Shown here: positions 14,541 to 22,595 of the stretch, one piece after another
Layout of the letters: each line of letters begins with the position of its first letter
Position numbering within the stretch: position 1 is the first letter of the stretch
NCBI GenBank assembly: GCA_017882285.1
Contig: JADGPS010000026.1
Span: 1 to 40,273 of the forward strand
DNA length: 40,273 bases
Direction of reading: 5' to 3'
From: Paludibacter sp.
GTDB taxonomy: Bacteria; Bacteroidota; Bacteroidia; Bacteroidales; Paludibacteraceae
The notes under the pieces: generated by a model
Seen by the model: only the letters and a program-made list of their open reading frames with translations
The model's database searches: none
Told to the model about the DNA's origin: nothing
Program-made: the position numbers and the translations under genes

Positions 14541-15566
14541 ATGAATATCAAATATACCTTTTTGTTTTTCAGTGTACTCTTGTTGTTAAGTTGTGAGAAG
14601 AAAGAAGATCCTTTTAAGTTGGAGACTCTTGACAGTAAAGGCGGTTTTCCTCAAATTCCCCAAAATCTTTCCATTTTCAATTCGGTATACGATGACTACA
14701 ATTCTGATATAGAACCGGGAATGTATGATAATAATACATTTGTTTTCTCATCAAACAGAAATTCAAAAGGTCGGGATTTTGATTTTGTATTATATTCAAT
14801 GGGCATTACTTACTTGTATGATAAAAATGTTGTTTCTGTTTATAAAAGTAGTAATGGTACTTCATTATCAGGAACAGTAGAATCAATGTTGCTTAACATT
14901 AATACGTCAAGTAATCAATTTGGCCCTTATATTTATCCGCTTACTTACGATATAAATCATGCTGCAGAAGAATTCATATTCTTTTATACTCAGGAAACGA
15001 ATGGAACTGCTGATATAAAATATATGCTATATCGGGTAACTAAAAGTGGGTATTATACCTTTGGAAAAACTGAAGGTCCGTATGATTTAAAACTCATTAA
15101 TACACCGAAAAATGAAAGTTATATTTCCATTTCGAATAATAAAATCTATTATTGTTCGGATAAAGATGGAAATTATGATATCTATCAATTGCCAATAGAT
15201 ACGACAAAGAATATTGTAGATTTCTTGTCGGGAGAGTATTCTGATAAATCGGAAAAGATTGATATCCTAAATAGTGATAAAGACGATAAATGCCCTTTTG
15301 TAAAAGATAATTTAATGGTTTTTACATCAAACAGAGACGGCGGGCTTGGTGGTTATGATTTATATTACTCAAAATTCAATGGAACTAACTGGGAAAAGCC
15401 AACTAATTTTGGACCGAACTATAACTCCGAGGCGGATGAATTCAGACCAATTATTGTAAAATATAGCAAAGTGCCAAATGATCTGATGATTTTTTCTTCA
15501 AACAGAAAGGGAGGATTGGGTGGCTTTGATTTATATTATACTGGAACTGATTTATTGAGAAAATAG
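14541..15566 (+). CDS. PD40/TolB-like beta-propeller lipoprotein
   Basis: 341 residues. Signal peptide with lipobox LLLSC (Cys18) followed by EKKED, an acidic surface-export type tract. Several WD40-like PD40 blades with the signature FxSNRxGGxGGxDLYY are visible: TFVFSSNRNSKGRDFDFVLY (residues about 69-88), KIYYCSDKDGNYDIYQ (about 205-220), MVFTSNRDGGLGGYDLYYSKFNG (about 259-281) and MIFSSNRKGGLGGFDLYYTG (about 317-336). Such repeats occur in PorE/OmpA-linked and TolB-like envelope proteins. This one lacks an OmpA domain and is only the propeller. Standalone + strand gene bracketed by repeats; 30 nt after its stop R3 copy C begins. Role unknown, likely structural or binding at the cell surface. 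Confidence 0.82.
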   Translation: MNIKYTFLFFSVLLLLSCEKKEDPFKLETLDSKGGFPQIPQNLSIFNSVYDDYNSDIEPGMYDNNTFVFSSNRNSKGRDFDFVLYSMGITYLYDKNVVSVYKSSNGTSLSGTVESMLLNINTSSNQFGPYIYPLTYDINHAAEEFIFFYTQETNGTADIKYMLYRVTKSGYYTFGKTEGPYDLKLINTPKNESYISISNNKIYYCSDKDGNYDIYQLPIDTTKNIVDFLSGEYSDKSEKIDILNSDKDDKCPFVKDNLMVFTSNRDGGLGGYDLYYSKFNGTNWEKPTNFGPNYNSEADEFRPIIVKYSKVPNDLMIFSSNRKGGLGGFDLYYTGTDLLRK

Positions 15567-15596
15567 GAAAAAGCTTTATTTTTTCAGAAAAGTAAA

Positions 15597-15738
15597 GGTT
15601 GGTGGAATACCCGTTGGTTCCTAAGAATACAAGAACTGGGATTGCAAACCCCAGTGGCGATGCGCAGTATTTATGCATTTAATGAGCATATCCAGAAGGA
15701 CAGAGCTTCCACCCGGTAAGACGGGGTCTTTCGATATA
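15597..15738 (+). repeat. R3 repeat, copy C
   Basis: Has CTAAGAATACAAGAACTGGG (15622-15641), the stem CTGGG / CCCAG around ATTGCAAAC, and the right end GCATTTAATGAGCATATCCAGAAGGAC. The left inverted end is lost. It begins 30 nt after the propeller lipoprotein and ends about 32 nt before the next gene. Confidence 0.75.
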
Positions 15739-15769
15739 TTTTATTATTAACTTCAATTCATTTACATTT

Positions 15770-16264
15770 ATGAAAAAACTCAATCCTCTCGCAGTATTTT
15801 TGTTTTTTTTGATCCCCTGCATTTATTCTCAAACCAGTGAAAATCCATTAACTACTACTCCCCCCGCACTTAAACATCATTCAGTTTATGCAGAATTAGG
15901 TGGAAATTCAGGTATTTATTCTTTAAATTATGACTATACTTTATCAACTTCCGAAAAAACACAAATTGCATTTGGCTCCGGATTTGGTTTCTATTCTTTT
16001 CATCCAGATGATTTATTTTCAGGAGGTAGAAATACTACATATTACCTGACTCCCAGCATGAATTTTTTATATGGTAAGAATTCCCACCATTTAGAAGCAG
16101 GTATAAGTGTCTTGTTGATAGGGGCAGCAATACCGTCCGTTAGATTAGGCTATCGATACCAACCTGTTAAAGGAGGATTTTTATTCCGAATAGCCATTAC
16201 TCCTCTGGTTTTAAGTGGTATGCCTGTTCCCTGGGGTGGGCTTTCATTCGGTTATACTTTCTAG
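15770..16264 (+). CDS. Small outer-membrane beta-barrel-type protein
   Basis: 164 residues. Signal peptide MKKLNPLAVFLFFLIPCIYSQ, cut about residue 20. A short Thr/Pro linker (NPLTTTPPAL) is followed by amphipathic strands with aromatic ends: HHSVYAELGGNSGIYSLNYDYTL, KTQIAFGSGFGFYSF, TYYLTPSMNFLYG, HHLEAGISVLLIG, PSVRLGYRYQPVKGGFLFRIAITPLVL, WGGLSFGYTF, ending in the C-terminal Phe typical of BAM substrates. The number of strands suits an 8-stranded barrel. The sequence resembles hypothetical Bacteroidota barrel proteins found as single genes. It sits alone between R3 copies C and D. Function unknown. Confidence 0.75.
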   Translation: MKKLNPLAVFLFFLIPCIYSQTSENPLTTTPPALKHHSVYAELGGNSGIYSLNYDYTLSTSEKTQIAFGSGFGFYSFHPDDLFSGGRNTTYYLTPSMNFLYGKNSHHLEAGISVLLIGAAIPSVRLGYRYQPVKGGFLFRIAITPLVLSGMPVPWGGLSFGYTF

Positions 16265-16362
16265 TAATTTGCCTGGCAGCTAATAATTATTTTCCTACCG
16301 TTATCAATATATCTTTAAACGCTATAAATTTTAGACTAAAAAAACATTTAATGAAACAAATC

Positions 16363-16547
16363 TCCCGCCGAGTCGGATATGAATATTAAATTAGCAAAAG
16401 GTGGTGCTGGTCGTTGGAATCTGCGATCACAACTGTATGTATTATCAGGATTTTTAATCCGAAATAGACCACTCCTGATTGCAAATCCCAGTGACAATGC
16501 GCAACTTTTATTCAATTAAAGAGCATATCCGGTAGGACGGGGACGGG
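16363..16547 (+). repeat. R3 repeat, copy D (both ends present)
   Basis: Left end GTCGGATATGAATATTAAAT (16372) and right end CAATTAAAGAGCATATCCGG followed by TAGGACGGGG form imperfect terminal inverted repeats. Inside: GTGCTGGTCGTTGGAATC, the hairpin GGATT-TTT-AATCC near 16452, and GATTGCAAATCCCAGTG. It ends about 33 nt before the next start codon. Confidence 0.8.
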
Positions 16548-16579
16548 ATCGTTATGCGTAATTTTAAAAAATAAAAAAA

Positions 16580-17209
16580 ATGGAGTACGACAAAACAAAG
16601 TTTACAGCATGGACATGGAAACATTGGTCTATGATTCATTGGATTCTAAATCCAGGACTAGTAATTAATGAATTAATTTTAGGACAAAGAGTGCCAAAAG
16701 TTCTACTTTTCGACAAGACAACGGACAAACCACTTAAGGAAAGACAATTCGTTCCTTGTCCTCATTGCGGAGAATTGAATGACGGAAGATTGTGGGCGAA
16801 AAAGAATGGATTCGGAAATTGGTTTGGTTATTATTGTCCAAATTGTGGCAACACAATTCCATGTTTACGAAATTTGACAAGTTTGGTTGTAATCATTTTG
16901 ACATTTCCGATTTGGATTTGGTTTGTGAAAAGGTGGAAAAAGAATTGGTTAAACAAGCAACCAGCAAGATTTGAGAATCTCAACATAGAAGAATTAACAC
17001 ACGAAAACGCTTCATGGTTGAAGACAGGGATTAGTTGGGGTGCATTTATGTTTGTTTTTATGACAATCGTTTACCCACTAATTGAAGGAAAAGAAATAAC
17101 TCTGAAAATGATTTTGATTGGTATCCCAATTTGGATAGTGGCTGGACTTGGAGATGGATATACCATGAAATATTGGATGGGTAGACGCACAAAACCTGAA
17201 ACGAATTAA
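16580..17209 (+). CDS. Zinc-ribbon membrane protein, unknown function
   Basis: 209 residues. A CPHC (residues 59-62) plus CPNC (86-89) pair spaced 23 residues apart forms a zinc ribbon: FVPCPHCGELNDG...YYCPNCGNTIPC. Hydrophobic segments follow at about 95-114 (LTSLVVIILTFPIWIWFVKR), 148-166 and 177-192, so the ribbon faces one side of the inner membrane and the tail ends GRRTKPETN. Trp-rich N-terminus (FTAWTWKHWSMIHWILNPG). This type appears scattered as accessory genes in Bacteroidota and I know no function. Base composition and Lys/Asn-heavy codon use fit an acquired gene. It stands alone between R3 copies D and E. Confidence 0.75.
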   Translation: MEYDKTKFTAWTWKHWSMIHWILNPGLVINELILGQRVPKVLLFDKTTDKPLKERQFVPCPHCGELNDGRLWAKKNGFGNWFGYYCPNCGNTIPCLRNLTSLVVIILTFPIWIWFVKRWKKNWLNKQPARFENLNIEELTHENASWLKTGISWGAFMFVFMTIVYPLIEGKEITLKMILIGIPIWIVAGLGDGYTMKYWMGRRTKPETN

Positions 17210-17307
17210 AAAAATACGCATAGTACTAGAACGAATCTATTAAAATCATGAGCAAAATAAAAGTATTTCCTAACTTTTGGCAAGCATTATTATACAATTA
17301 TCTTTTA

Positions 17308-17540
17308 CCCCGTCCAACTGGATATGCTCATTAAAAGAGAAAATAGTTGCACTGGTTGTTGGGATATGTTATCCCAACTGTATGTATTATCAGGATTTTT
17401 AATCCGAAATAGACAAATCCGATTTACATCCAGATGTAATACTGGATTGAAAATCCAAAGAATACAAGAACTGGGATTGCAAATTCCAGTGGCGGTACGC
17501 AGCTTTTATTTAATTAAAGAACATATCCGGTAGGACGGGG
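17308..17540 (+). repeat. R3 repeat, copy E (most complete, 233 bp)
   Basis: Terminal inverted repeats of about 40 bp: CCCCGTCCAACTGGATATG at the left, CATATCCGGTAGGACGGGG at the right. Between them are four consecutive hairpins: TTGGGATA-TGT-TATCCCAA (17359-17377), GGATT-TTT-AATCC (17393-17405), TGGATT-GAA-AATCCA (17443-17457) and CTGGGATT..AAATTCCAG (17471-17489). No coding capacity. Serves as the reference copy for the family. Confidence 0.88.
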
Positions 17541-17676
17541 TATTTATAATTAAATCTTTTTGACGAATTAATTTATATATTTTTTAATAAACTTAAGAAG
17601 TAATCATTGTTATAAGAATTGGTTTTTTATAATTAGATTACTTTTTAAGTTGTTTTTTAATCTTAATCATTTGAAA

Positions 17677-18429
17677 ATGAAATATTCAAAATATGTTATT
17701 AGCGTTTTTGCGTTAACTTTGCTGTCGTTTTTGAGAGTTTACGCTCAAAAAGAAGTATTCTTCGACACATTGAAAATAAAAGACATAAAAGTACAACAGA
17801 TGCAGGGCGTTGAAATAGGTTCAGGGTTGTATCCGACCAATATTTTTATGAATTTAAGTTCTAGTATAAAAGACAATACTATTCCCATAGTAATAAGCTA
17901 TTTTAATGAAAAGCGAATAGCTTCAACATGGACGTTGATTTCCAGAATTAAACTTCAAAATAATCTGAGTAACTCGCCAGTATCTAGCTATGATTCGATT
18001 AATCATAGCTATCAGTTTGACAGTAATTCTCACTATCAAACAACCTATTCACTGGAATTAGGAGTTGAAATTGAACCCCGTTGGTATTTCGGATATAAAA
18101 GCCGGTATCAGTTGGGTAAGGCTCAATTAAACTCCGGATGGTATCTTTCACTGCCGTTGCAATTAAGCACTACCCTGATTAATACTTATAAATATCCTCA
18201 ACCTGAAAATCTGATTACTTATAAAAATTTAGCAAATTTGACTTTAGCTCCTACTATTGGGTATCGTCAATCGGTTTCAAAACAATTGTTTTTTGAAGCA
18301 AATTTAAGATTAGCTTATAGTACGCTGTACTTATATAGTATAAACAATCATGTAAACGTGAGTTATTCTTATCCTTCCGTTACATTATTCCCCGAATTAA
18401 GTTTCAAAATAGCTTACACCTTTAAATAA
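17677..18429 (+). CDS. Hypothetical periplasmic/outer-membrane protein
   Basis: About 250 residues from the Met opening a signal peptide (MKYSKYVISVFALTLLSFLRVYAQ); the frame is open 9 codons further upstream without support. The mature part is rich in beta strands with alternating aromatics (YFNEKRIASTWTLISRIKLQN, SLELGVEIEPRWYFGYKSRYQLGKAQLNSGWYLSLPLQLS, LAPTIGYRQSVSKQLFFEANLRLAYS, FPELSFKIAYTFK), ending in Phe-Lys, consistent with a barrel-like envelope protein. It is separated by only 6 nt from the DUF4249 lipoprotein and is upstream of a TonB receptor, so it likely forms the first gene of a three-gene envelope unit. Confidence 0.7.
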   Translation: MKYSKYVISVFALTLLSFLRVYAQKEVFFDTLKIKDIKVQQMQGVEIGSGLYPTNIFMNLSSSIKDNTIPIVISYFNEKRIASTWTLISRIKLQNNLSNSPVSSYDSINHSYQFDSNSHYQTTYSLELGVEIEPRWYFGYKSRYQLGKAQLNSGWYLSLPLQLSTTLINTYKYPQPENLITYKNLANLTLAPTIGYRQSVSKQLFFEANLRLAYSTLYLYSINNHVNVSYSYPSVTLFPELSFKIAYTFK

Positions 18430-18435
18430 TCGATA

Positions 18436-19299
18436 ATGTTATCCATAAGAAACTCTGTCTATCTCCTGCTTTTTTGCTTGTTAACCTCCTGTGCCAATTC
18501 CGTAATTGAAATTGCTCCATGGAATAACACTCCTGTTCCGGTGGTATTTTCCATCCTGTCGCCCACAGAACCTGTGCAGGTATACTTATACCGAACATGG
18601 AACGAGAATTATCCCTTATTAAAGAATCCTTACCCCGAAGCAAAGGTTTATCTGTGCAGTGGGGATAGCAACTGGGTTGAACTTACCCGCTTATCGCCCG
18701 ATACCTGCATTTTTGAAGACAGTCAGAAAAAGCTAATCGTTGAAAAAGGAAAAACCTTTTTTCTGAAAGTAGTACTAAGCGACCGAACAGTACACGCTCA
18801 AACTACCGTAATTCCTGATCCGGCACTTATTACTGATGCAAATTGCGTATTTACAGGCGAAACCGATATTAGTTATATTTATGGAACTTTCCCAAATAAT
18901 AAGTACGATACCCTAAATGTCAATAGTTTAGTCATTAAATACTCAGTTCCGGCTAACCATGATTATGGTTACGAGTTTAGCTCCTATTTAGGAACAATCT
19001 GGGGAACAACGTTACTTAATGAAGGCATCTTTCAAACAAGCAATTTCGAAACACGGCAGGATACCACTTCGTTTACGGTGAAGTTAACCACTTTCGATCC
19101 ATTGTGCTATAAATACCAGAAAGCACAGGAAATTAATTCATTATCGTCGAACTATAGCTATAACTCACCGGTATTGGCATTGATTCAGTCCTTTGGCGGT
19201 GTGCTTCCTAAATTCTCCAATATAGTGAATGGTGTGGGGCTTTTTGGTAATGCAGTAAGCGATAGTAAACGTGTAGTTATAACTGCCCCTAACCCCTAA
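18436..19299 (+). CDS. DUF4249 domain lipoprotein
   Basis: 287 residues. Signal peptide with lipobox LLTSC (Cys19). The mature part follows DUF4249: VIEIAPWNNTPVPVVFSILSPTEPVQVYLYRTW (Ig-like start with the V-x-x-x-L-S-P-x-x-P-V-x-V-x-L pattern), PYPEAKVYLCSGDSNWVELTR, FEDSQKKLIVEKGKTFFLKVVLSDRTVHAQTTVIPDPA, then a longer beta domain. DUF4249 lipoproteins are usually encoded beside a TonB-dependent receptor with an N-terminal carboxypeptidase-like domain, exactly the arrangement here (next gene 84 nt away), suggesting a receptor-lipoprotein complex of unknown substrate. The last codons (APNP) and the stop are contributed by a CCCCTAAAGGGG palindrome, so the natural C-terminus may be altered. 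Confidence 0.8.
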   Translation: MLSIRNSVYLLLFCLLTSCANSVIEIAPWNNTPVPVVFSILSPTEPVQVYLYRTWNENYPLLKNPYPEAKVYLCSGDSNWVELTRLSPDTCIFEDSQKKLIVEKGKTFFLKVVLSDRTVHAQTTVIPDPALITDANCVFTGETDISYIYGTFPNNKYDTLNVNSLVIKYSVPANHDYGYEFSSYLGTIWGTTLLNEGIFQTSNFETRQDTTSFTVKLTTFDPLCYKYQKAQEINSLSSNYSYNSPVLALIQSFGGVLPKFSNIVNGVGLFGNAVSDSKRVVITAPNP

Positions 19300-19304
19300 A
19301 GGGG
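19293..19304. repeat. CCCCTAAAGGGG palindrome over a stop codon
   Basis: A 12-bp perfect palindrome that supplies the TAA of the DUF4249 gene. It is nearly the same as the REP at 36488-36500 (TCCCCTAAGGGGA) and the one at 38862-38873. A related TCCCTTTTAGGGA lies at 19359-19371, so a pair sits between the DUF4249 and TonB genes. Confidence 0.65.
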
Positions 19305-19383
19305 AATTTCAAAATACTTTGATTTTTTTCAAACACAAATAACAACTACTTTTTAATCCCTTTTAGGGAATTGGGTTCTTACT

Positions 19384-21786
19384 ATGAAAAATACCATTAT
19401 TTTAAAACAATTTGCTATTCTGCTGTTTTGTTTTATTTATTTCGCTAATCTCTCCGCTCAGGAATCGGAAATGCGCTTCAAAGTGCATGGAAAAATTATT
19501 GATGCCCGAACAAAAAAAGGAATAAAGAAAATTCCGATTAAAGTACTTCCTTTCAACAGAGTGATTGAAACCGATAATAACGGTACTTTTCTGTTTAATA
19601 TGCCGAAAGGGAATTATTCGTTTGTAATGGATTATTATCCGTTTGTAAAACAGGAAGTAAAACTGAGTTTACAGTCCGATACAACGCTGGTGGTAGAAAT
19701 GCAAACTATCCCGGGATCAATTTATCTGGGCGAAGTGGAAGTAATAGGTTCGCGACCGGCTACCGAATCACCTGCATCGTTGGAGCAAATTGAAGGTCGT
19801 CAACTCAAAACCTTACCTGCTTTAATTGGCGAACGTGATATACTGAAAGCCTTCAGCCTTACAGCCGGAGTAACATCGAGCACCGACGGAGCTGCCGATA
19901 TGCAGGTTCGGGGCGGCTTGCATGGTCAGAACCTGTATCTGTTGGATGGGGTTCCGTTATATTCCACCGAACATTTTTTCGGGCTGATCTCTGTCTATAA
20001 TCCTACCATCATTAAAAATGCTAAACTATATAAATCCGACTTTCCTGCCGAGTACGGAGGCAAAATATCTTCGGTCATCAATGTGCAGACCGAAGATGCC
20101 GACCTGAAGAAATTCAAAGGGGAAGCTGAAATTAGTATGCTAACGAGCAAACTGGCATTAAATATTCCTTTGGTAAAAGACAAATTGGCCTTATCGCTTG
20201 CAGGGCGGTTATCCAATTACAGTATCGTTGATATTATTTCGCCCCTTCTCCCTGAGCAGTTAGGAACACGTTTTGGAGTACATTTTGGAGATATTAATGC
20301 CAATCTGTTCTGGAAACTATCAGACAAAGATAAATTGAAACTGACTTTTCTGAGCAATACGGATGGGATTGATGTGAAAAGTACCATGGATAATACTGTG
20401 AATAAGGTTTGGATGAATAATAATCAACAGAATCTGGGTCTGAACTGGTATAAGACAATTTCGGATAAAGTCGAAAATCATTTACTGGTTTATGGCGATA
20501 TTTACGGATATGATTTTGGTAATTCATCGCTGGAACTTAACACCAATCTGAAACAAATGATGCAGATGCTTACAGGAATAAACTCAGCCGGATTGGTTGA
20601 TAAATTCAGTTATCAGTTGTCCGACAAATTGAATCTGAATGCAGGTATCACGTTCAAAACATTCGGTTTTTCCCCCGTTCAGTTTAATGTGAATGATTCG
20701 AACTTAAACAATGTAAAAGCCAAAGAACAAATACGTTTAAACGAGGGAGTTGTTTTTGCTGAGGGGGAATATAAACTTGCCAAACAACAAACTTTTACAG
20801 CCGGATTGCGGGCAAGTACTATTGGGAATCAGGATAAAATGTATACCAACCTTGAGCCCCGGATTGGATATCATAGCATTTTTGCCAACGATTATTCCAT
20901 CAGTGCTTCCATCGACCGTATGACTCAGCCCATTCATCGGGTTGCCAATTCCGGTCTGGGTTTACCTTTCGAAATATTCTTTCCGTCTGGTTCAACACTT
21001 CTGCCCGAAGCATCGTGGAACTTCTCGCTCGGAGCAGCAAAAGACTTATCATTGAAAAATGCTAAGTTATCATTAAAAGTGGATGCATGGTACAAAACTA
21101 TGGAGAATATGGTAGAGTTTCAGGATGGATATGATGCTTTTTATACATTGACTTATGCTACCCAGAGCAATTTAATGAGCGATACGAGGAAATACCTCAC
21201 GCAGGGAAACGGAAAAGCGTATGGAATCGACTTCTCAGCTAAATACAATACCAACGGTTTAAAACTCACTGCCGATTATACCCTGATGAAAGCTGTTTGT
21301 CAGTTTGATGAATTAAATGGTGGCCTGCCCTTTGCAGCTCCAACTGACATTCGAAACTCCCTTTCGCTGACTTCTGAGTTTAAGCTCTCAGATTCATGGT
21401 CTTTCTCTGCTACATGGCAATTCAATTCAGGTAAACCCATCACCGTTCCTACTTATATCTTTGTGAATCCGACAGCGAATTATCAGCCATTTCAGGTTCA
21501 CGACTATGATGGAAGAGATTTTCAGTTGGTGGAAACCGAACGTAATAATTACCGGACAAAGCCATTTCATCGAATGGATGTTTCGTTTAATCATAACTAC
21601 AAAACCCGAAAGAAACATTTGGATGCAAGCATCTCATTGGGTATTTATAATATATATAATCAGGCAAATCCATATATATACTATATAGACGGTGTTCAAA
21701 ATTCTGATAAATCATATACTCCGGTATTGAAATCAATGTCTTTGTTTACAATTTTGCCATCGTTTAGTTGGTCTGTGAAGTTTTAA
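19384..21786 (+). CDS. TonB-dependent receptor with carboxypeptidase-regulatory-like N-terminal domain
   Basis: 800 residues. Signal peptide (MKNTIILKQFAILLFCFIYFANLSAQ). A CarboxypepD_reg-like Ig domain follows, about residues 33-107 (KVHGKIIDARTKKGIKKIPIKVLPFNRVIETDNNGTFLFNMPKGNYSFVMDYYPF). The plug is at about 118-245 (GEVEVIGSRPATESPASLEQIEGRQL, GAADMQVRGGLHGQNLYLLDGVPLYSTEHFFGLISVYNPTIIKNAKLYKSDFPAEYGGKISSVINVQT), then a barrel ending FTILPSFSWSVKF. The FxAEYGG variant of the plug end is typical of the DUF4249-partnered class. It should import an unknown nutrient via TonB. There is no SusD gene beside it, which argues against a glycan PUL. Length is normal and uninterrupted. Confidence 0.88.
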   Translation: MKNTIILKQFAILLFCFIYFANLSAQESEMRFKVHGKIIDARTKKGIKKIPIKVLPFNRVIETDNNGTFLFNMPKGNYSFVMDYYPFVKQEVKLSLQSDTTLVVEMQTIPGSIYLGEVEVIGSRPATESPASLEQIEGRQLKTLPALIGERDILKAFSLTAGVTSSTDGAADMQVRGGLHGQNLYLLDGVPLYSTEHFFGLISVYNPTIIKNAKLYKSDFPAEYGGKISSVINVQTEDADLKKFKGEAEISMLTSKLALNIPLVKDKLALSLAGRLSNYSIVDIISPLLPEQLGTRFGVHFGDINANLFWKLSDKDKLKLTFLSNTDGIDVKSTMDNTVNKVWMNNNQQNLGLNWYKTISDKVENHLLVYGDIYGYDFGNSSLELNTNLKQMMQMLTGINSAGLVDKFSYQLSDKLNLNAGITFKTFGFSPVQFNVNDSNLNNVKAKEQIRLNEGVVFAEGEYKLAKQQTFTAGLRASTIGNQDKMYTNLEPRIGYHSIFANDYSISASIDRMTQPIHRVANSGLGLPFEIFFPSGSTLLPEASWNFSLGAAKDLSLKNAKLSLKVDAWYKTMENMVEFQDGYDAFYTLTYATQSNLMSDTRKYLTQGNGKAYGIDFSAKYNTNGLKLTADYTLMKAVCQFDELNGGLPFAAPTDIRNSLSLTSEFKLSDSWSFSATWQFNSGKPITVPTYIFVNPTANYQPFQVHDYDGRDFQLVETERNNYRTKPFHRMDVSFNHNYKTRKKHLDASISLGIYNIYNQANPYIYYIDGVQNSDKSYTPVLKSMSLFTILPSFSWSVKF

Positions 21787-22109
21787 TCCGAAAGATTCAT
21801 ATAAGCAAAAATAATCGCCCAAAAAGCAAAAAAAGCCACACCAAGGTAGAGTTATTAGAATTGTCTTGCTGTGGCTTTATAGCTTTTTTAATAGGGCAGA
21901 ACGGTCACAGTATATTTTATTTCCGGCAAAAGCCGATAAATAAAATACACGATGAAAGTGTTCACATCAGTTGCGAAGTTTCATCTGGCAATGTAAAACT
22001 GAAATATAACCAGACACAACTTTGTGTTGACAATAAATTTGACAGCAATACTTTAAGTGAAAAAAATCTTATTATATTTGCAAACAAAAACAATTATTTA
22101 CATGGCTGA
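21768..22109 (+). CDS. Doubtful ORF, possibly a gene fragment
   Basis: A 113-codon frame overlapping the TonB receptor end by 19 nt. Residues 30-113 (LLELSCCGFIAFLIGQNGHSIFYF...ISCEVSSGNVKLKYNQTQLCVDN) have a possible hydrophobic stretch but match nothing I know. The ATG has no leader of its own. It ends where a second short frame starts (ATGGCTGACAACTATTTG, 22102), which itself stops after 16 codons. It looks like disrupted, formerly coding DNA. Confidence 0.2.
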   Translation: MVCEVLIRKIHISKNNRPKSKKSHTKVELLELSCCGFIAFLIGQNGHSIFYFRQKPINKIHDESVHISCEVSSGNVKLKYNQTQLCVDNKFDSNTLSEKNLIIFANKNNYLHG

Positions 22110-22590
22110 CAACTATTTGACAGATTTAAAGAAGAACAAACAACAACACTAACGACTAAACTCTTTGTGCGAAAAGAAACAAATGCGAAAGAAAACGGAA
22201 AACCTATTCTATACAACCAATGCACGTTTGGTAACACACGTATGCGCAATAGCCTTTACAGTGCGGTTTTGGAGGTTCATCTCCCGCATTAGCTTTGTAG
22301 TAGTTCGACAGTGAACATTCCCGCAAATCGGCTACTGCTCATAGCCTCGGTCGATGAACCTGGTAAATAATTATACGCAATATATCCTGTTTTGTTAGAT
22401 TTGTTTACAAACTATAGCCAATAAAATGCTTCATAAATAAAAACTGTACTAAATGCTGCTTTTAAACACAAAAAAGACTAAAACATTTTATGAAAAAAAA
22501 ATGGTTTAGTGAAAAAGTTGTAGTAATTTTGAGAGATTTTTTTTTTATTTTTTTTCATCTTTATTTTTTTGAAACATTAATTATTAATAG
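22110..22590. other. Non-coding region with a structured element before hppA
   Basis: No full gene. At 22271-22361 AGGTTCATC (22273-22281) pairs with GATGAACCT (22353-22361), enclosing GTTC/GAAC and GGCTA/TAGCC (22330-22346) stems, a compact multi-stem fold. The region contains the phrase GCGCAATAGCCTTTACAGTGC. The last 100 nt before hppA is a T/A-rich leader. Whether the fold is an RNA or an old insertion scar is undecided. Confidence 0.4.
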
Positions 22591-22595
22591 TATTT

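Noticed and set aside
17324-17533. 69-codon ORF inside R3 copy E
   Set aside because: It is a translation of the repeat, with no start signal or homology.
20294-20527. Antisense ORFs within the TonB receptor gene
   Set aside because: Codon-bias shadows of a clearly coding frame.
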